From Brevibacterium zhoupengii (GTDB lineage: Bacteria > Actinomycetota > Actinomycetes > Actinomycetales > Brevibacteriaceae): 64,000 bases of DNA. Positions 26,441 to 36,911 of this stretch are shown one piece after another; the first letter of the stretch is position 1; each line of letters begins with the position of its first letter. The translations under genes and the position numbers were made by a program. The stretch lies in assembly GCF_021117425.1 (NCBI RefSeq), contig NZ_CP088298.1, forward strand, positions 2,542,001 to 2,606,000. Direction: 5' to 3'. Under the pieces are notes generated by a model that made no database searches, was not told the DNA's origin, and saw only the letters and a list, made by a program, of their open reading frames with translations.

Positions 26441-28747
26441 TCATTGCTCGTCCCCGTGACAGTCTCGTGCGGTGCTGTACTTCGCGTGTGCGTAGACGGC
26501 GACTGTGCCGCAGCGGTCGGTGCGCAGGACGGGGACCGGACCGAATGCTCGTTGGGCTCGTGGGGTGGGATGTCCGTAGCTGTTCTCGCCCACGGAAATG
26601 ACTCCCAGGCGAGCGCCTGCGGCCGTGAAGAAGTCCTCTGCCAGGTCCGAGGAGCCGTGGTGGGGTGCGATGAGCAGATCAACGGGTTCCAGGCTCTGAG
26701 CGAGAACGAACTGTTCGTCTTCGCCGATGTCGCCGGGGACGAGGAAGCTCAGCCCCTCAAGTTCGACCCGCAGGACCAGGGAGTCTTCATTGCGCATCTT
26801 CGTCCCCACTGTCTCTTCGCCTACGTCTGCCTCCTCATCCCTCCCTGTCCCTGCGGTCTCTCGGGCTGGCGGCCAGAGCACCTCGATTTGGGCCCCAGGG
26901 GCGTCGAGGCTGCGTCCGCGTGTTGTCGGGACCACCTCGGCGCCGGTGTCTGCGACGACACCGCGGACGTCTGCTCCCCCACTGACGTTGCTGGAGACCC
27001 AGAGACGATGGAGGGTCCGTGACCACGTGGTTCCGGCATACCCCGCGCTGTGGTCGGCGTCGAAGTGGGAGATGACGAGGTCGAAGTCCTCGATCCCACC
27101 CTCGTCGAGGCACACGTCGACGGGCTTCGGGTCCTTGCCCGTGTCCACGACGAGCCCTGCGCCCTCGCCGAGGTTGATCAGCGTTGCCGAGCCCTGACCC
27201 ACATCGCAGATCATGACCAGCCAGTCATCGGCCGGTGGCTTCGTCCTGCCGACGACGATGATCAGCGCCGTCAGGCAGATGCAGACGACGACGGTGGGGA
27301 TCCCCCACACTCTTCGGCGCACCAACATCCATAGGCCCGCGGCCAACAGGATGAGGAGTCCGAGCGCTGCCAGTGTCCCCACGGGAGGTTTCGGCCAGTC
27401 CAGTGCTGCCCCCGGCAGTCCGGCACAGACCCTGGCCACGGCGACGATCCACCAGGCGCACAGGGAGCCGAGCCAGGCGGGAACCTGTGCACACCACAGC
27501 AGGCCGGGAATGCCGAGGAGCCCGAGTCCCCCGCACACCAGCGACACGAACCCCAGAACGGTGGCCGGCAGGACAGCAGGCGCGGCGAGCGCGTTCGCCG
27601 CCACCGACCACAGACCGATCCGCGGGTCGATCGCCACGAGCACCGGGGTACAGGCCAGCTGAGCAACCAGGGGCACAATGAGTGCACTGATGACGATCGT
27701 GGGAACCATGGACAGGTGCAGGCTCAGACGCCGCAGAAGGATCGGAACGACGAAGAGGATCGCGGCAGTGGAGACGACGGAGAGGACGAACCCCACAGAG
27801 GTTGCCAGCACGGGGACGAGACTGAGCAGGATGCACACGGTTGAGCTCATCACTGCCACAGGTGAGATTCCTCCCCCACGCAGGAACACGAGCGCGACAG
27901 CGATCGCCATACCCGCAGCGCGGATGGCACTGGGCTCGAAGCCCACAACGAAGACATATCCCACGCAGGTGAGCACCCCGACGCCCACCCGTGTCCGGGG
28001 GCCAGCCCGGCACAGGCCAGCAAGCAGTCCGGCGCCGAGGCTGACGATCGTGACATTGCTGCCGGAGACAGCCGAGATGTGCGTCAGGGACACAACGCGC
28101 ATATCGTCTTCCATCCGCGCGTCCTGGGGCTCAGTATCACCGACCACGAGACCCGGCAGCAGCGCACCTCCGCTGTGCCCCGAGGCCAGCGAATCGTGGC
28201 GCAGCTGGAGGCGCAGATCTGCCCGCCACTGCCATAGTCCGTTGGGTGCGCCGATGATGTGAGCGTCCTCGTTGCTGATGCGGATGTCATCGAGGGCTTC
28301 GGTGCGCAGTGACACGTGCGCACCGTCGGGTGGCGCCGAGGGGCTGAGCACCTCGGTGATCCCAGTCGACGTCAGCACGGTCAGCCGTGACCAGCCCGAG
28401 TCACCCGGCTGGCTGTGCCCGACCGCGATGCCCTCCATCTCGATGGCCTCATCACGCCCCTGTGCAGACACGAGCATCGTGGTCTGCACTGTGAACAGAC
28501 ACGCGAAGACGATGAGGAGCACGCCGAGGTGGTGGTGCTTGCGCAGGCAGAGGAACCCGAGACAGGCGAGGGGTGGGACAGCGAAGAGCGCCCAGAGACC
28601 GGGTGCTGCCAAGGCGGTGATCCACAGACTCAGCGCACAGATGAGCAGGCGGAAGGACCCGGGCCAAACCTGCGCAGCGCCGCGCACCCACCCGAACGCG
28701 GCCTGCAGCCGCTCTTTCGCGCCTTCGGCCCTACCCGACGATGACAA
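26441..28747 (-). CDS. comEC: ComEC/Rec2 family DNA-uptake channel protein
   Basis: ComEC forms the membrane channel for single-stranded DNA during transformation. The protein (about 768 residues from the TTG at 28747) has N-terminal helices, a soluble segment, a multi-pass competence domain (VVSLTHISAVSGSNVTIVS is typical) and a C-terminal metallo-beta-lactamase-like domain with HFDADHSAG. The start is uncertain: TTG at 28747 overlaps comEA by 17 bp, and GTG at 28687 is an alternative without overlap. Natural competence is not established for this lineage. Confidence 0.9.
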   Translation of the reverse strand: MSSSGRAEGAKERLQAAFGWVRGAAQVWPGSFRLLICALSLWITALAAPGLWALFAVPPLACLGFLCLRKHHHLGVLLIVFACLFTVQTTMLVSAQGRDEAIEMEGIAVGHSQPGDSGWSRLTVLTSTGITEVLSPSAPPDGAHVSLRTEALDDIRISNEDAHIIGAPNGLWQWRADLRLQLRHDSLASGHSGGALLPGLVVGDTEPQDARMEDDMRVVSLTHISAVSGSNVTIVSLGAGLLAGLCRAGPRTRVGVGVLTCVGYVFVVGFEPSAIRAAGMAIAVALVFLRGGGISPVAVMSSTVCILLSLVPVLATSVGFVLSVVSTAAILFVVPILLRRLSLHLSMVPTIVISALIVPLVAQLACTPVLVAIDPRIGLWSVAANALAAPAVLPATVLGFVSLVCGGLGLLGIPGLLWCAQVPAWLGSLCAWWIVAVARVCAGLPGAALDWPKPPVGTLAALGLLILLAAGLWMLVRRRVWGIPTVVVCICLTALIIVVGRTKPPADDWLVMICDVGQGSATLINLGEGAGLVVDTGKDPKPVDVCLDEGGIEDFDLVISHFDADHSAGYAGTTWSRTLHRLWVSSNVSGGADVRGVVADTGAEVVPTTRGRSLDAPGAQIEVLWPPARETAGTGRDEEADVGEETVGTKMRNEDSLVLRVELEGLSFLVPGDIGEDEQFVLAQSLEPVDLLIAPHHGSSDLAEDFFTAAGARLGVISVGENSYGHPTPRAQRAFGPVPVLRTDRCGTVAVYAHAKYSTARDCHGDEQ

Positions 28748-29678
28748 GGTCTTTGAGACTTTCGAAGGTCTTGGGTCCGATCCCTGGGACCAGCAGCAGG
28801 TCGTCGACGGTGGCGAAGGGCTGTTCCTCACGGTGGGCGATGATCGCCTCAGCGGTGACCGGTCCTACTCCCGGCAATGTCTCCAGGGTGGTGAGGTCAG
28901 CGGTGTTGAGATTGACGGCGGTAGCCGAATTCGGATTTGCGGACGCACTGCCTGAGGTAGCTGAGCCTTCTGAGGTTCCGGAGCTGCCTGCGCTGCCGGA
29001 GCCGCGGTCCTGTCCAGTGCTGCCTCCTGCGCCCTGTTCTGCGTTCCCTGCTGCGTTCGTGCCAGCACCGTCTGCTTCGGACGCGGCCGATGCGGGGCCC
29101 TCACCGCGCATGGGAATGTGGACCTGCTCGCCGTCTTGGAGGACTCGAGCGAGATTGATCGCCTCCGCATCCGCTTCGCTCTTCAGGCCACCAGCTGCCT
29201 CAACTGCGTCTTGGACTCGGGCACCGGGGGCCAAGACCACCACGGCGGGGCGCTGCACCGCTCCGGTGACGTGAACGATGACATCGCCGGACTCGGTGCT
29301 CGGGGCTGCAGAAGCAGCATCGCCTTCTGCCGGGCCACTGGGCTGAGCGTGGTCCGAATCGGACCGCTCTCTGGCCCCGTCGCCTGAGCCGGTGCCCGAT
29401 GCATCTTGGGACGTCGACCCGTGCTCGTCGGCAGTGCCCACCCGGTCTCCGGAAGCTGCGTGCTGTGGGGCCGGACGAAAGAGGAGGAAGGCGATGACGA
29501 GCACAGCAATGGTCACGACTGCCAGAGCTACGAGGATGGGCAGTCGCACTCGGCGCGGCTCTACCGGCTCGTCCTCTCCTTCGCTGTCGCTGCCGAAGAC
29601 GTCTCCTGGTACCCAGCCGCCGCGCTCGGCACTGGAGTTGATGAGGCCTGCGAAGCGATCATCGGGAGAGACAGCCAT
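28731..29678 (-). CDS. comEA: ComEA-type helix-hairpin-helix DNA-binding protein
   Basis: ComEA is a membrane-anchored DNA receptor for uptake. The 315 residues contain an N-terminal cytoplasmic stretch, one transmembrane helix (ILVALAVVTIAVLVIAFLLF), an SLBB domain (VHVTGAVQRPAVVVLAPGAR) and a Gly/Ser-rich linker. A double HhH domain follows at the C-terminus (LPGVGPVTAEAI, VPGIGPKTFESL). The ATG has TAGCTT 6 nt upstream, a leaderless arrangement. comEC follows with overlap. Confidence 0.93.
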   Translation of the reverse strand: MAVSPDDRFAGLINSSAERGGWVPGDVFGSDSEGEDEPVEPRRVRLPILVALAVVTIAVLVIAFLLFRPAPQHAASGDRVGTADEHGSTSQDASGTGSGDGARERSDSDHAQPSGPAEGDAASAAPSTESGDVIVHVTGAVQRPAVVVLAPGARVQDAVEAAGGLKSEADAEAINLARVLQDGEQVHIPMRGEGPASAASEADGAGTNAAGNAEQGAGGSTGQDRGSGSAGSSGTSEGSATSGSASANPNSATAVNLNTADLTTLETLPGVGPVTAEAIIAHREEQPFATVDDLLLVPGIGPKTFESLKDLVIVG

Positions 29679-29729
29679 GTCGACAAGCTATGGTCGGTGA
29701 TCACGAGGGCACCAGGCCCAGATTGCTGC

Positions 29730-29758
29730 CTGTGGACACCGTTTGCCCATCCACAGGT
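29730..29758 (-). terminator. Hairpin between degV and comEA
   Basis: CCTGTGGA and TCCACAGG form an 8-bp stem with a 13-nt loop, about 60 nt beyond the degV stop. It may end the ugd-degV transcript. No U-run is seen, so confidence is low. Confidence 0.35.
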
Positions 29759-29819
29759 CACAGGCACAGGAGTCGGCCCGACATTCACAAGTCGGCAACC
29801 GCGAGTGGACTGGACCGGT

Positions 29820-30695
29820 TCAGGGTCGTCTTTGAACCGTGATTCCGATCGTGCCGGACCCGACGTGGGCGGTGATGATGGCCGAGAGAGTCCGAAATGT
29901 CGTCGGCAGGCCACTGGCTTCGATCTTCTCGCGCAGTGCAACCACATCAGGGTGGGAGGGCTCACCGTCTGCGTGCTGGATCTCCACGTACACGTCCTGC
30001 TCGTCTGAGGCGATCTCTGCCGCGGCCTCCCCTGCCAACACGGCCATACGCTCAAGTGCCTTCGTGCGGGTGCGAACCCGAGCCACGGGTGCCACCACGC
30101 CGGCATTGAGCCCGAGGACCGGGACGATCTGCAGTGCCCTACCCAGGAGCGAGGACGCAGCGCCGATGCGACCGCCTCGGCGCAGGTGCTCCAAGGTTGC
30201 TGGGGCGAACGCGGTACGGGTCTCGGCTGCGCACCAATCGGCGACTGTGCCGGCAATCGATGCCACGTCATGCCCCTGTGAGATTCCGGCGGCCGCGATC
30301 GACACTGCCCCGGCCAGCCCCGCCGAGGTGGTCCGGGAGTCGACGACGTTGATCAGCAGGTCCTCGTTCTCAGCTGCCGCGACGGCGGAATCCCGGGTCC
30401 CGGAGAGCTCGCCCGACATGGTCACAGCGATGATCGCCTCAGCACCATGGTCGATCAATGTCGAATAGGCGTTGGTGAACTGGGCGGGGGTGGCCATGGA
30501 CGTCGAAACCTCAGTACCCTCATCCATCTTCCGGCACAGGTCCCCAGCGTCCAGCTCGCCGTCGGTGAAGGCGACACCGCCGACGAGAACCGTCAGGGGA
30601 ACGACGGCGAAGAGGTCACCGGTGACTTCACGCAGCGCGGCCCCCTCGGAGGCAGAGAGCTGTGCGGTCGAATCGGTGACCAGGCCGATTCTCAT
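29820..30695 (-). CDS. DegV family fatty-acid-binding protein
   Basis: DegV/FakB-like proteins bind a fatty acid and present it to a kinase. The 291 residues begin MRIGLVTDSTA and contain the STSMATPAQF loop and the RRGGRIGAA segment of the family. No FakA kinase is in the window, so involvement in fatty-acid activation is inferred. ATG at 30695 overlaps the ugd stop as ATGA. Confidence 0.92.
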   Translation of the reverse strand: MRIGLVTDSTAQLSASEGAALREVTGDLFAVVPLTVLVGGVAFTDGELDAGDLCRKMDEGTEVSTSMATPAQFTNAYSTLIDHGAEAIIAVTMSGELSGTRDSAVAAAENEDLLINVVDSRTTSAGLAGAVSIAAAGISQGHDVASIAGTVADWCAAETRTAFAPATLEHLRRGGRIGAASSLLGRALQIVPVLGLNAGVVAPVARVRTRTKALERMAVLAGEAAAEIASDEQDVYVEIQHADGEPSHPDVVALREKIEASGLPTTFRTLSAIITAHVGSGTIGITVQRRP

Positions 30696-31999
30696 GGACG
30701 GCCCAGCGCCCGATATGTCCAGCCTGCCGAGCGCCATACCTCTGGGGTGAGCACATTCCGACCGTCGATGAGGACCTTGCCAGCCACCAGCGAGGCCGTG
30801 GCCACGGGATCAAGGTTCCGATACTCCTGCCATTCTGTGAGCAGCAGCACCGCATCGGCACCGTCCAGAGCCTGCGAAGCATCTGCGACATAGTTGAGTT
30901 CAGGGAACGTCTTCGCGGCATTGTCGATCGCCTGTGGGTCGGTCACCGTCACCACGCCGCCCTGGGTTGCGATCAGGCGTGCCACGGCCAGAGCAGGCGA
31001 ATCACGCACATCATCGCTGTTGGGCTTGAATGCAGCACCGAGCACCGTGATCTTCTTCCCGATGAACGACCCGTCAAGGGTGTCCCGGGCGATGTCGACG
31101 ATGCGCACACGACGCCGCATGTTGATCGAGTCGATCTCACGGAGGAATGCCACTGCCTGATCGGCACCCAGTTCACCGGCCCGCGCCATGAAGGCACGAA
31201 TGTCCTTGGGCAGGCATCCGCCGCCGAACCCGAGTCCGGCGTTGAGGAACTTTCGGCCGATGCGATCATCCATTCCGATCGCATCTGCCAGTTGAGTCAC
31301 ATCCGCGCCCGAGGCCTCGCACAGCTCGGCCATCGCGTTGATGAACGAGATCTTCGTGGCTAGGAATGAGTTTGCCGCGGTCTTGACCAGTTCGGCCGTC
31401 GCGAAGTCCGTGACCAGCCGCGGTGTCTGCTCCTCGAGCATCGACGCATAGACCTCATCAAGGTTCGCTGTGGCTCGTTCACCGGCTTCGCCCTCGGCAA
31501 CTCCGTAGACCAGACGGTTCGGGTGCAGGGTGTCCTCGACAGCATGGCCCTCGCGCAGGAACTCGGGGTTCCACATCAGGCTCGCCCCAGATGGAGCGAG
31601 GATCGCGGCCAGACGCTCAGCGGTGCCGACTGGAACGGTGGACTTGCCCACAACCACAGACGTCGAAGTCAGATGCGGAACCAACGAATTCACCGCGGCA
31701 TCGACATAGGTGACATCGGCGGCGAACTCTCCTGGCTTCTGCGGAGTCCCGACACACACGAAGTGCATCTGCGAGTCCGCGACACGCGAGACGTCGGTGG
31801 TGAACTCGAGGCTGCCGAGATCCTGACCTTTCACCAGCAATTCACTCAGGCCCGGTTCGAAGAAGGGCGGCCGGCCGGAGGTCAGCGCCGCAACCTTATC
31901 TGCGTCGACATCCACACCGACGACCTCGTGTCCCAGTGTCGCCATGGCCGCCGCGTGTACTGCGCCCAGATATCCGCATCCGATGACTGAAATCTTCAA
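30692..31999 (-). CDS. ugd: UDP-glucose/GDP-mannose dehydrogenase family protein (UDP-glucose 6-dehydrogenase)
   Basis: Oxidises UDP-glucose to UDP-glucuronate using two NAD+. The 435 residues have the N-terminal Rossmann motif (VIGCGYLGAVHAAAMA), the catalytic cysteine in GFGGGCLPKD and the C-terminal UDP-binding domain. The TTG start has GGAG 8 nt upstream. No other polysaccharide gene is nearby, so the end use of the sugar is unknown. Specificity for UDP-glucose over GDP-mannose is the usual assignment, not proven here. Confidence 0.9.
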   Translation of the reverse strand: MKISVIGCGYLGAVHAAAMATLGHEVVGVDVDADKVAALTSGRPPFFEPGLSELLVKGQDLGSLEFTTDVSRVADSQMHFVCVGTPQKPGEFAADVTYVDAAVNSLVPHLTSTSVVVGKSTVPVGTAERLAAILAPSGASLMWNPEFLREGHAVEDTLHPNRLVYGVAEGEAGERATANLDEVYASMLEEQTPRLVTDFATAELVKTAANSFLATKISFINAMAELCEASGADVTQLADAIGMDDRIGRKFLNAGLGFGGGCLPKDIRAFMARAGELGADQAVAFLREIDSINMRRRVRIVDIARDTLDGSFIGKKITVLGAAFKPNSDDVRDSPALAVARLIATQGGVVTVTDPQAIDNAAKTFPELNYVADASQALDGADAVLLLTEWQEYRNLDPVATASLVAGKVLIDGRNVLTPEVWRSAGWTYRALGRP

Positions 32000-32093
32000 C
32001 CCGTGTTCTCCCTGCTTCGTCCCAGCATTTCAGCCACACTATATGCCACTAGGTTCCACGATATCTGCAGGTTGAAACAGTACCCTTGGAAAT

Positions 32094-32789
32094 GTGAAGC
32101 GTTTCTTGGATTTCCTGACCAACTCCCCCGCCGCGGTGACGTTCGCGGTGCTCAGCGTGCTGGGCATCGTGGCCTTCGCCATTCCCGGTCTGCACCCGTT
32201 CGCCTGGATCATCGGCCTCATTCTGTGCCTGGGCGTCATCGCTGCCCTCCTCCTCTTCCACGGTGAGTGGCGGCGTGCGCAGGTGCAGATCGATTCGCTG
32301 CGCCAACTGCTCAGCACCGAGCGCGGACGTCTCGACACACTGGGGCTCACCCCTGTCGACGAAGAGGTCACTGCGCTGCCCGACGAGGAGCGAGCACAGC
32401 GGATCCTTGGTCTGCTCCCGGACTCGGCCGGTTTGGTGCAGTCGCTGCGTCTTGATGCGACCTATGGATCTCTCGACGTCGACGAGCTCGAACCTCTGCA
32501 CACGTTCAGGCAGGAATTCGCGAAGTCCAGCTTCGACAATCCTCGTTCGCACACCGCGTTCATGAATCTCTATCGGGCCGCCGAGGCCCTGTCGATCTGG
32601 GTCAATGAAGAGACCCGGCAACTCGCCGGTGATAAGTCGAAACGAGAGATCCGTCCCGGTGACTCCCGCAAGGGCGGATGGAGAGAGTACACGGAGGCAC
32701 GCAGCCGCGGCGAGAGCCTCGGCGACCGGTTCGTCTCCGCCCGCTGGGAGTTCAACCAGACAGCTTTGGAGCTCGGGCTCGTCGCCTGA
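32094..32789 (+). CDS. Uncharacterised membrane protein with two N-terminal helices
   Basis: I do not recognise this family. The 231 residues show two adjacent hydrophobic helices (residues 11-50), then an acidic, probably helical cytoplasmic domain of about 180 residues with coiled-coil-like stretches (WRRAQVQIDSLRQLLSTE). The GTG start lacks a ribosome-binding site; a TACCCT box sits 7 nt before it, suggesting a leaderless transcript. Codon use matches its neighbours, so it is probably a lineage gene rather than recent import. Confidence 0.75.
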   Translation: MKRFLDFLTNSPAAVTFAVLSVLGIVAFAIPGLHPFAWIIGLILCLGVIAALLLFHGEWRRAQVQIDSLRQLLSTERGRLDTLGLTPVDEEVTALPDEERAQRILGLLPDSAGLVQSLRLDATYGSLDVDELEPLHTFRQEFAKSSFDNPRSHTAFMNLYRAAEALSIWVNEETRQLAGDKSKREIRPGDSRKGGWREYTEARSRGESLGDRFVSARWEFNQTALELGLVA

Positions 32790-32833
32790 GTCGAACACGG
32801 CCGAAGATCGGGCGAACACTGCCGAGAAACACC

Positions 32834-32868
32834 GCTGGCGACGAACTCATATCGAGTTCGTCGCCAGC
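32834..32868. terminator. Bidirectional terminator between the orphan membrane gene and nadE
   Basis: GCTGGCGACGAACTC and GAGTTCGTCGCCAGC make a perfect 15-bp stem with a 5-nt loop, between convergent genes. Confidence 0.88.
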
Positions 32869-32927
32869 AGTGTATTCACCGTCATCGCCGCAATCGCCGA
32901 GGTGACGGTTCTGCGACAGCTAAGAGG

Positions 32928-33761
32928 TCAGTGGCGAATCCACCACGAATCGGTCGGAGCCACAGGGGTGCGACGCTTGTGCTCGGTGGCGCGGTACTTC
33001 TCAACGAGGATTGAGGCGGCCGCCTTGTCGATGTCTCTGCCCTCAAGGAAGTCATCGATCTGGTCGTAGCTGAGTCCCAGTGATGACTCATCGGTCTGGC
33101 CCGGTGCATCATCGAGCAGATCCGCTGTCGGAACCTTCCGCACGAGATGCTCTGGGGCGCCGAGGTGGTCGAGCAGTGCACGGCCCTGTCGTTTGTTCAG
33201 CCCGGCCAGCGGCACCACATCGGCGGCACCGTCACCGAATTTGGTGAAGAAGCCGGTGACAGCCTCGGCGGCATGATCGGTGCCTGCGACGAGGAGTCGT
33301 TTCTCCCCTGCCAATTCGAACTGTGCGATCATCCGCATCCGAGCCTTGACGTTGCCCTTGCCGAAATCGGTGATGGCTTCTCCGACAGCGGTCTTGTATT
33401 CCGCTGCGGCCGCGTCCGTGGCTGATCCGATGTTGATGACGAGTTCATGATCGGCGCGGATGAAGTCCAATGCGTCCCGGGCATCACTCTCATCGGCCTG
33501 CACATGATGCGGCAAGCGGATCGCCCAGAATTCGGCGGCTGCCCCTCGCCGGCGCAGCTCCTCGACCGCCAACTGGCACAGGCGTCCGGCCAGGGTCGAA
33601 TCCTGTCCGCCGCTGATGCCCAAGGTGAGGCCCCTGACGCCGGTGGTCAGGATGTAGTCGGCGAGGAATTCGACCCGTCGGGCGATCTCCGTCGCAGGAT
33701 CGATTGTCGGTCTCACACCCAGTGCGTGTCGGATCTGATCCCGAGTAGCTTCCATTGACAT
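32928..33761 (-). CDS. nadE: NH3-dependent NAD+ synthetase
   Basis: Converts deamido-NAD to NAD with ammonia and ATP. The 277 residues carry the PP-loop GISGGQDSTLAGRL, TDHAAEAVTGFFTKFGDG and the C-terminal HKRRTPVAP segment. There is no glutaminase domain, so it is the ammonia-dependent short form, which differs from the long glutamine-dependent NadE of mycobacteria. Starts at 33761 (MSMEAT) or 33755 (MEAT) are equally possible because the ribosome-binding site is distant (GAAGGG about 12 nt). Confidence 0.95.
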   Translation of the reverse strand: MSMEATRDQIRHALGVRPTIDPATEIARRVEFLADYILTTGVRGLTLGISGGQDSTLAGRLCQLAVEELRRRGAAAEFWAIRLPHHVQADESDARDALDFIRADHELVINIGSATDAAAAEYKTAVGEAITDFGKGNVKARMRMIAQFELAGEKRLLVAGTDHAAEAVTGFFTKFGDGAADVVPLAGLNKRQGRALLDHLGAPEHLVRKVPTADLLDDAPGQTDESSLGLSYDQIDDFLEGRDIDKAAASILVEKYRATEHKRRTPVAPTDSWWIRH

Positions 33762-33796
33762 ATGTGTTTTCAACCCTTCCGGGCAGACGCCGTATC

Positions 33797-36721
33797 TCAG
33801 GCGTCGGGGACGATATTGACCAGTTTGGGCGCACGCACGATGACCTTGCGCACTCCGGCCCCGTCGAGCGCTTTGAGCGCATTCGGTGATTCCAGTGCCA
33901 GCTTCTCCAGTTCCTGGGCCGAGATGTCGGGGTCGACCTCCAGTCGTGCCCGCACCTTGCCCTTGACCTGGACGACACAGGTGACCTGGTCGGCGACCAG
34001 ATGCTGCGGGTCGACCTCGGGGAAGGACGCATAGGTCAGCGTCGAAGTGTGTCCCAGCTTCGCCCACAGCTCTTCGGCCAGGTGCGGCGCGAACGGCGAG
34101 AGCATGATGGTCAGCGGCTCGAGCACGTCGGCTGTAGCTCCACCCTGCTTCGTCGCGTGATTCGTGAGCACGATGAGCTTCGAGATCGCGGTGTTGAAAC
34201 GCAGGTGGTCCATGTCTTCACGGACACCGTCGATGACCTGGTGGAGGACCTTGAGAGTTTCGGAGTCAGCTGCACCGGCCTTGATCACAGACTCGCCCGT
34301 GGTTTCGTCCACGAAGAGACGCCACACGCGCTGCAGGAACCTCTGCGCACCGACGACGGCGCGCGTCTCCCAGGGACGAGCCTGTTCGATGGGGCCCATC
34401 GACATCTCATACACGCGGAAGGTGTCGGCACCATAGGCGTCGTACATCTCATCGGGCGAGACGGAGTTCTTCAGCGACTTGCCGATCTTGCCGTACTCAC
34501 GGTTGACCTGCTCGCCGTCATACCAGAACGTGGACTCACCGTTGTCAGCGACGGTCTCCTCCACCTCGGCGGCGGGAACGTAGACGCCGCGCGCATCGGT
34601 GTAGGCATAGGCCTGGATATAGCCCTGGTTGACCAGTCGGTGGAACGGCTCCGAGGAGGAGACATGCCCCAGGTCGAACAGGATCTTGTGCCAGAACCTG
34701 GAGTAGAGCAGGTGCAGCACCGAATGCTCGGCACCGCCGACGTAGAGGTCGGCTCCGCCGCGCGGCTTGGACTCGCGGGGTCCCAGCCAGTACTGCTCGT
34801 TCTCCGGATCGACCAGGCGTTCGGAGTTGTGCGGATCGGCGTAGCGCAGCTGATACCAGGAGGATCCTGCCCAGTTGGGCATCGTGTTCGTCTCGCGGTA
34901 GTACTTCTGCGGCCCGTCACCCAGGTCGAGTTCGACCTCGACCCAGTCCCGGTTGCGACCCAGGGCCGGTTCCGGTTGGCTGTCGGCGTCATCGGCTGCG
35001 AAGGTCCGCGGAGCGAATTCGTCGACCTCCGGCAGTTCAACGGGCAGCATGGAGTCTGGCAGCGCGATGGGCGTCCCGGCCTCGTTGTAGACGATCGGGA
35101 ACGGTTCGCCCCAGTAGCGCTGGCGTGAGAACAGCCAATCCCGCAACCGGTACTGGGTCGATTCCGTGGCCAGACCTTGGTCTGCCAGCCACGCGGTGAT
35201 CTTCGCCTTGGCCGCCTCAACTTCGAGACCGTTGATGTCGATCTCGTCATTGGCTGAGTTGATCATGACGCCGGTGCCGGTGAACGGAGTGTCTTCGTCA
35301 TGGTCGGCAGGCGGCTGCACGGTGCGCACATAGGGCAGCCCGAAGGACTTCGCGAAGTCCCAGTCCCGGGCATCTTCGGCAGGCACGGCCATGATCGCAC
35401 CGGTGCCGTATCCCATCAGCACGTAGTCGGCGATGAAGATCGGGATCTGGTCACCGGTTGCGGGGTTGACCGCGAATGAACCAGTGAAGATGCCGGTCTT
35501 GTCCTTGCTCTGCTGACGATCCGCGTCGGTCTTGGCCGCCGCATGACGCTGGTAGGCGGAGATCGCCTCGGCGGGGGTGGATTCTCCACCGCGCCAGCCT
35601 TCGGGAGTCTGCTCGTCCCACTGTGCCGCGGTCAGCTGCTCCACCTGCGGATGTTCGGGGCTGAGCACGAGGTAGGTGGCACCGAACAGGGTGTCGGGTC
35701 GGGTCGTGTAGACCTCGACCTGAGTCTCCGAGGCGGCCACCGGCAGTCGCAGCAGGGCACCCTTTGACCGGCCGATCCAGTTGGTCTGCATGCTGCGTAC
35801 CGCGCTCGGCCAGTCCAGCGAGTCCAGATCGTCGATGAGACGGTCGGCATAGGCTGTGATGCGCATGTTCCACTGCCGCAGGCGACGAGTGTAGACGGGG
35901 AAGTTGCCGCGTTCGGACAGCCCCTCGGCGGTGACCTCTTCGTTTGCGAGCACGGTGCCCAGCCCGGGGCACCAATTGACCGGTGATTCCGAGACGTAGG
36001 CCAGGCGGTAACCCTGCAGGACGTCCTCCTGCTCGGCGGGGCTCAGCTGAGCCCAAGGACGACCATCGGGTGTCTGCCGGGTGCCCTGGGCGAACTGGTC
36101 GATCAGAGTCTCGATCGGTCGCGCCGCACCGCGTGAGTTCTCACCTGCGGTACTTGCCTCCGGGTCGTACCAGGAGTTGAAGATCTGCAGGAAGATCCAC
36201 TGGGTCCACCGAACGAAGTCGTCGTCAGTGGTCGCGAAGCTGCGGCGGGCATCGTGGGCCAGGCCCAGACGTCGCAGCTGTCGGGTCATGTTGGTGATGT
36301 TGGCATCGGTGGTGATGCGCGGGTGCTGCCCGGTCTGGACGGCGTAGAGATCGGCGGGCAGGCCGAAGGCGTCGTAGGACAGTGCGTGCATGACGTTGTG
36401 CCCGCGCATCCGCTGATACCGCCCGTAGACATCCGTGCCCAGATATCCCAGAGGATGGCCGACATGCAGCCCCGCCCCTGAGGGGTAGGGGAACATGTCC
36501 ATGATGTAGAGGGACTCACGCTCGCCGAGGTTCTTAGGCGGACCGTAGCTGGAGTCGACGTCCTGCAGACCGAGACCTGCACCAGCCTGGCTGAGATCAC
36601 CGGTGGGATTCGGCGCGTGGAATGTTCCCGCCTGTTCCCATGTGTGCTGCCATGACTTCTCGATCTTTTCGGCCAGCCCCGCGTCGTAGCGGAAACCGGT
36701 CTCTTCAGGGTTCGTCGTCAT
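33797..36721 (-). CDS. leuS: Leucine--tRNA ligase
   Basis: LeuRS charges tRNA-Leu and edits in its CP1 domain. The 974 residues show the HIGH region ([16 protein letters not shown]), an editing insertion with [12 protein letters not shown], and the KMSKS equivalent KIGKSLKNS, in which the usual Met is Gly, plus a C-terminal anticodon domain. The ATG has GAAGGAAGG just upstream. The leader is about 50 nt from a TACGAT box, with no room for a T-box. It is divergent from the acyl-CoA ligase. Confidence 0.97.
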   Translation of the reverse strand: MTTNPEETGFRYDAGLAEKIEKSWQHTWEQAGTFHAPNPTGDLSQAGAGLGLQDVDSSYGPPKNLGERESLYIMDMFPYPSGAGLHVGHPLGYLGTDVYGRYQRMRGHNVMHALSYDAFGLPADLYAVQTGQHPRITTDANITNMTRQLRRLGLAHDARRSFATTDDDFVRWTQWIFLQIFNSWYDPEASTAGENSRGAARPIETLIDQFAQGTRQTPDGRPWAQLSPAEQEDVLQGYRLAYVSESPVNWCPGLGTVLANEEVTAEGLSERGNFPVYTRRLRQWNMRITAYADRLIDDLDSLDWPSAVRSMQTNWIGRSKGALLRLPVAASETQVEVYTTRPDTLFGATYLVLSPEHPQVEQLTAAQWDEQTPEGWRGGESTPAEAISAYQRHAAAKTDADRQQSKDKTGIFTGSFAVNPATGDQIPIFIADYVLMGYGTGAIMAVPAEDARDWDFAKSFGLPYVRTVQPPADHDEDTPFTGTGVMINSANDEIDINGLEVEAAKAKITAWLADQGLATESTQYRLRDWLFSRQRYWGEPFPIVYNEAGTPIALPDSMLPVELPEVDEFAPRTFAADDADSQPEPALGRNRDWVEVELDLGDGPQKYYRETNTMPNWAGSSWYQLRYADPHNSERLVDPENEQYWLGPRESKPRGGADLYVGGAEHSVLHLLYSRFWHKILFDLGHVSSSEPFHRLVNQGYIQAYAYTDARGVYVPAAEVEETVADNGESTFWYDGEQVNREYGKIGKSLKNSVSPDEMYDAYGADTFRVYEMSMGPIEQARPWETRAVVGAQRFLQRVWRLFVDETTGESVIKAGAADSETLKVLHQVIDGVREDMDHLRFNTAISKLIVLTNHATKQGGATADVLEPLTIMLSPFAPHLAEELWAKLGHTSTLTYASFPEVDPQHLVADQVTCVVQVKGKVRARLEVDPDISAQELEKLALESPNALKALDGAGVRKVIVRAPKLVNIVPDA

Positions 36722-36911
36722 TACCTTCCTTCACTGAATGGACGTGAGCGGGTTTCGACCATCGTACTCTGAACAATCCCCGCTTCGGCTTGACTAGACT
36801 GGCGGAGAGAGCCGCGATGAGGGTTTGAGCTGCAAAACGTGAGCGATTTCACCTCACAGCCCAGGACCAGTAGTATGACCGGGCAGTAACTTATGCCCCA
36901 AAGGAGAGCTC

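Noticed and set aside
26441-29678. comEA/comEC as proof of natural transformation
   Set aside because: Both genes are widespread in actinobacteria not known to be competent, and no pilus genes are in the window.
36722-36780. T-box or attenuator before leuS
   Set aside because: The leader is about 50 nt, and no leucine-codon run or T-box core was seen.
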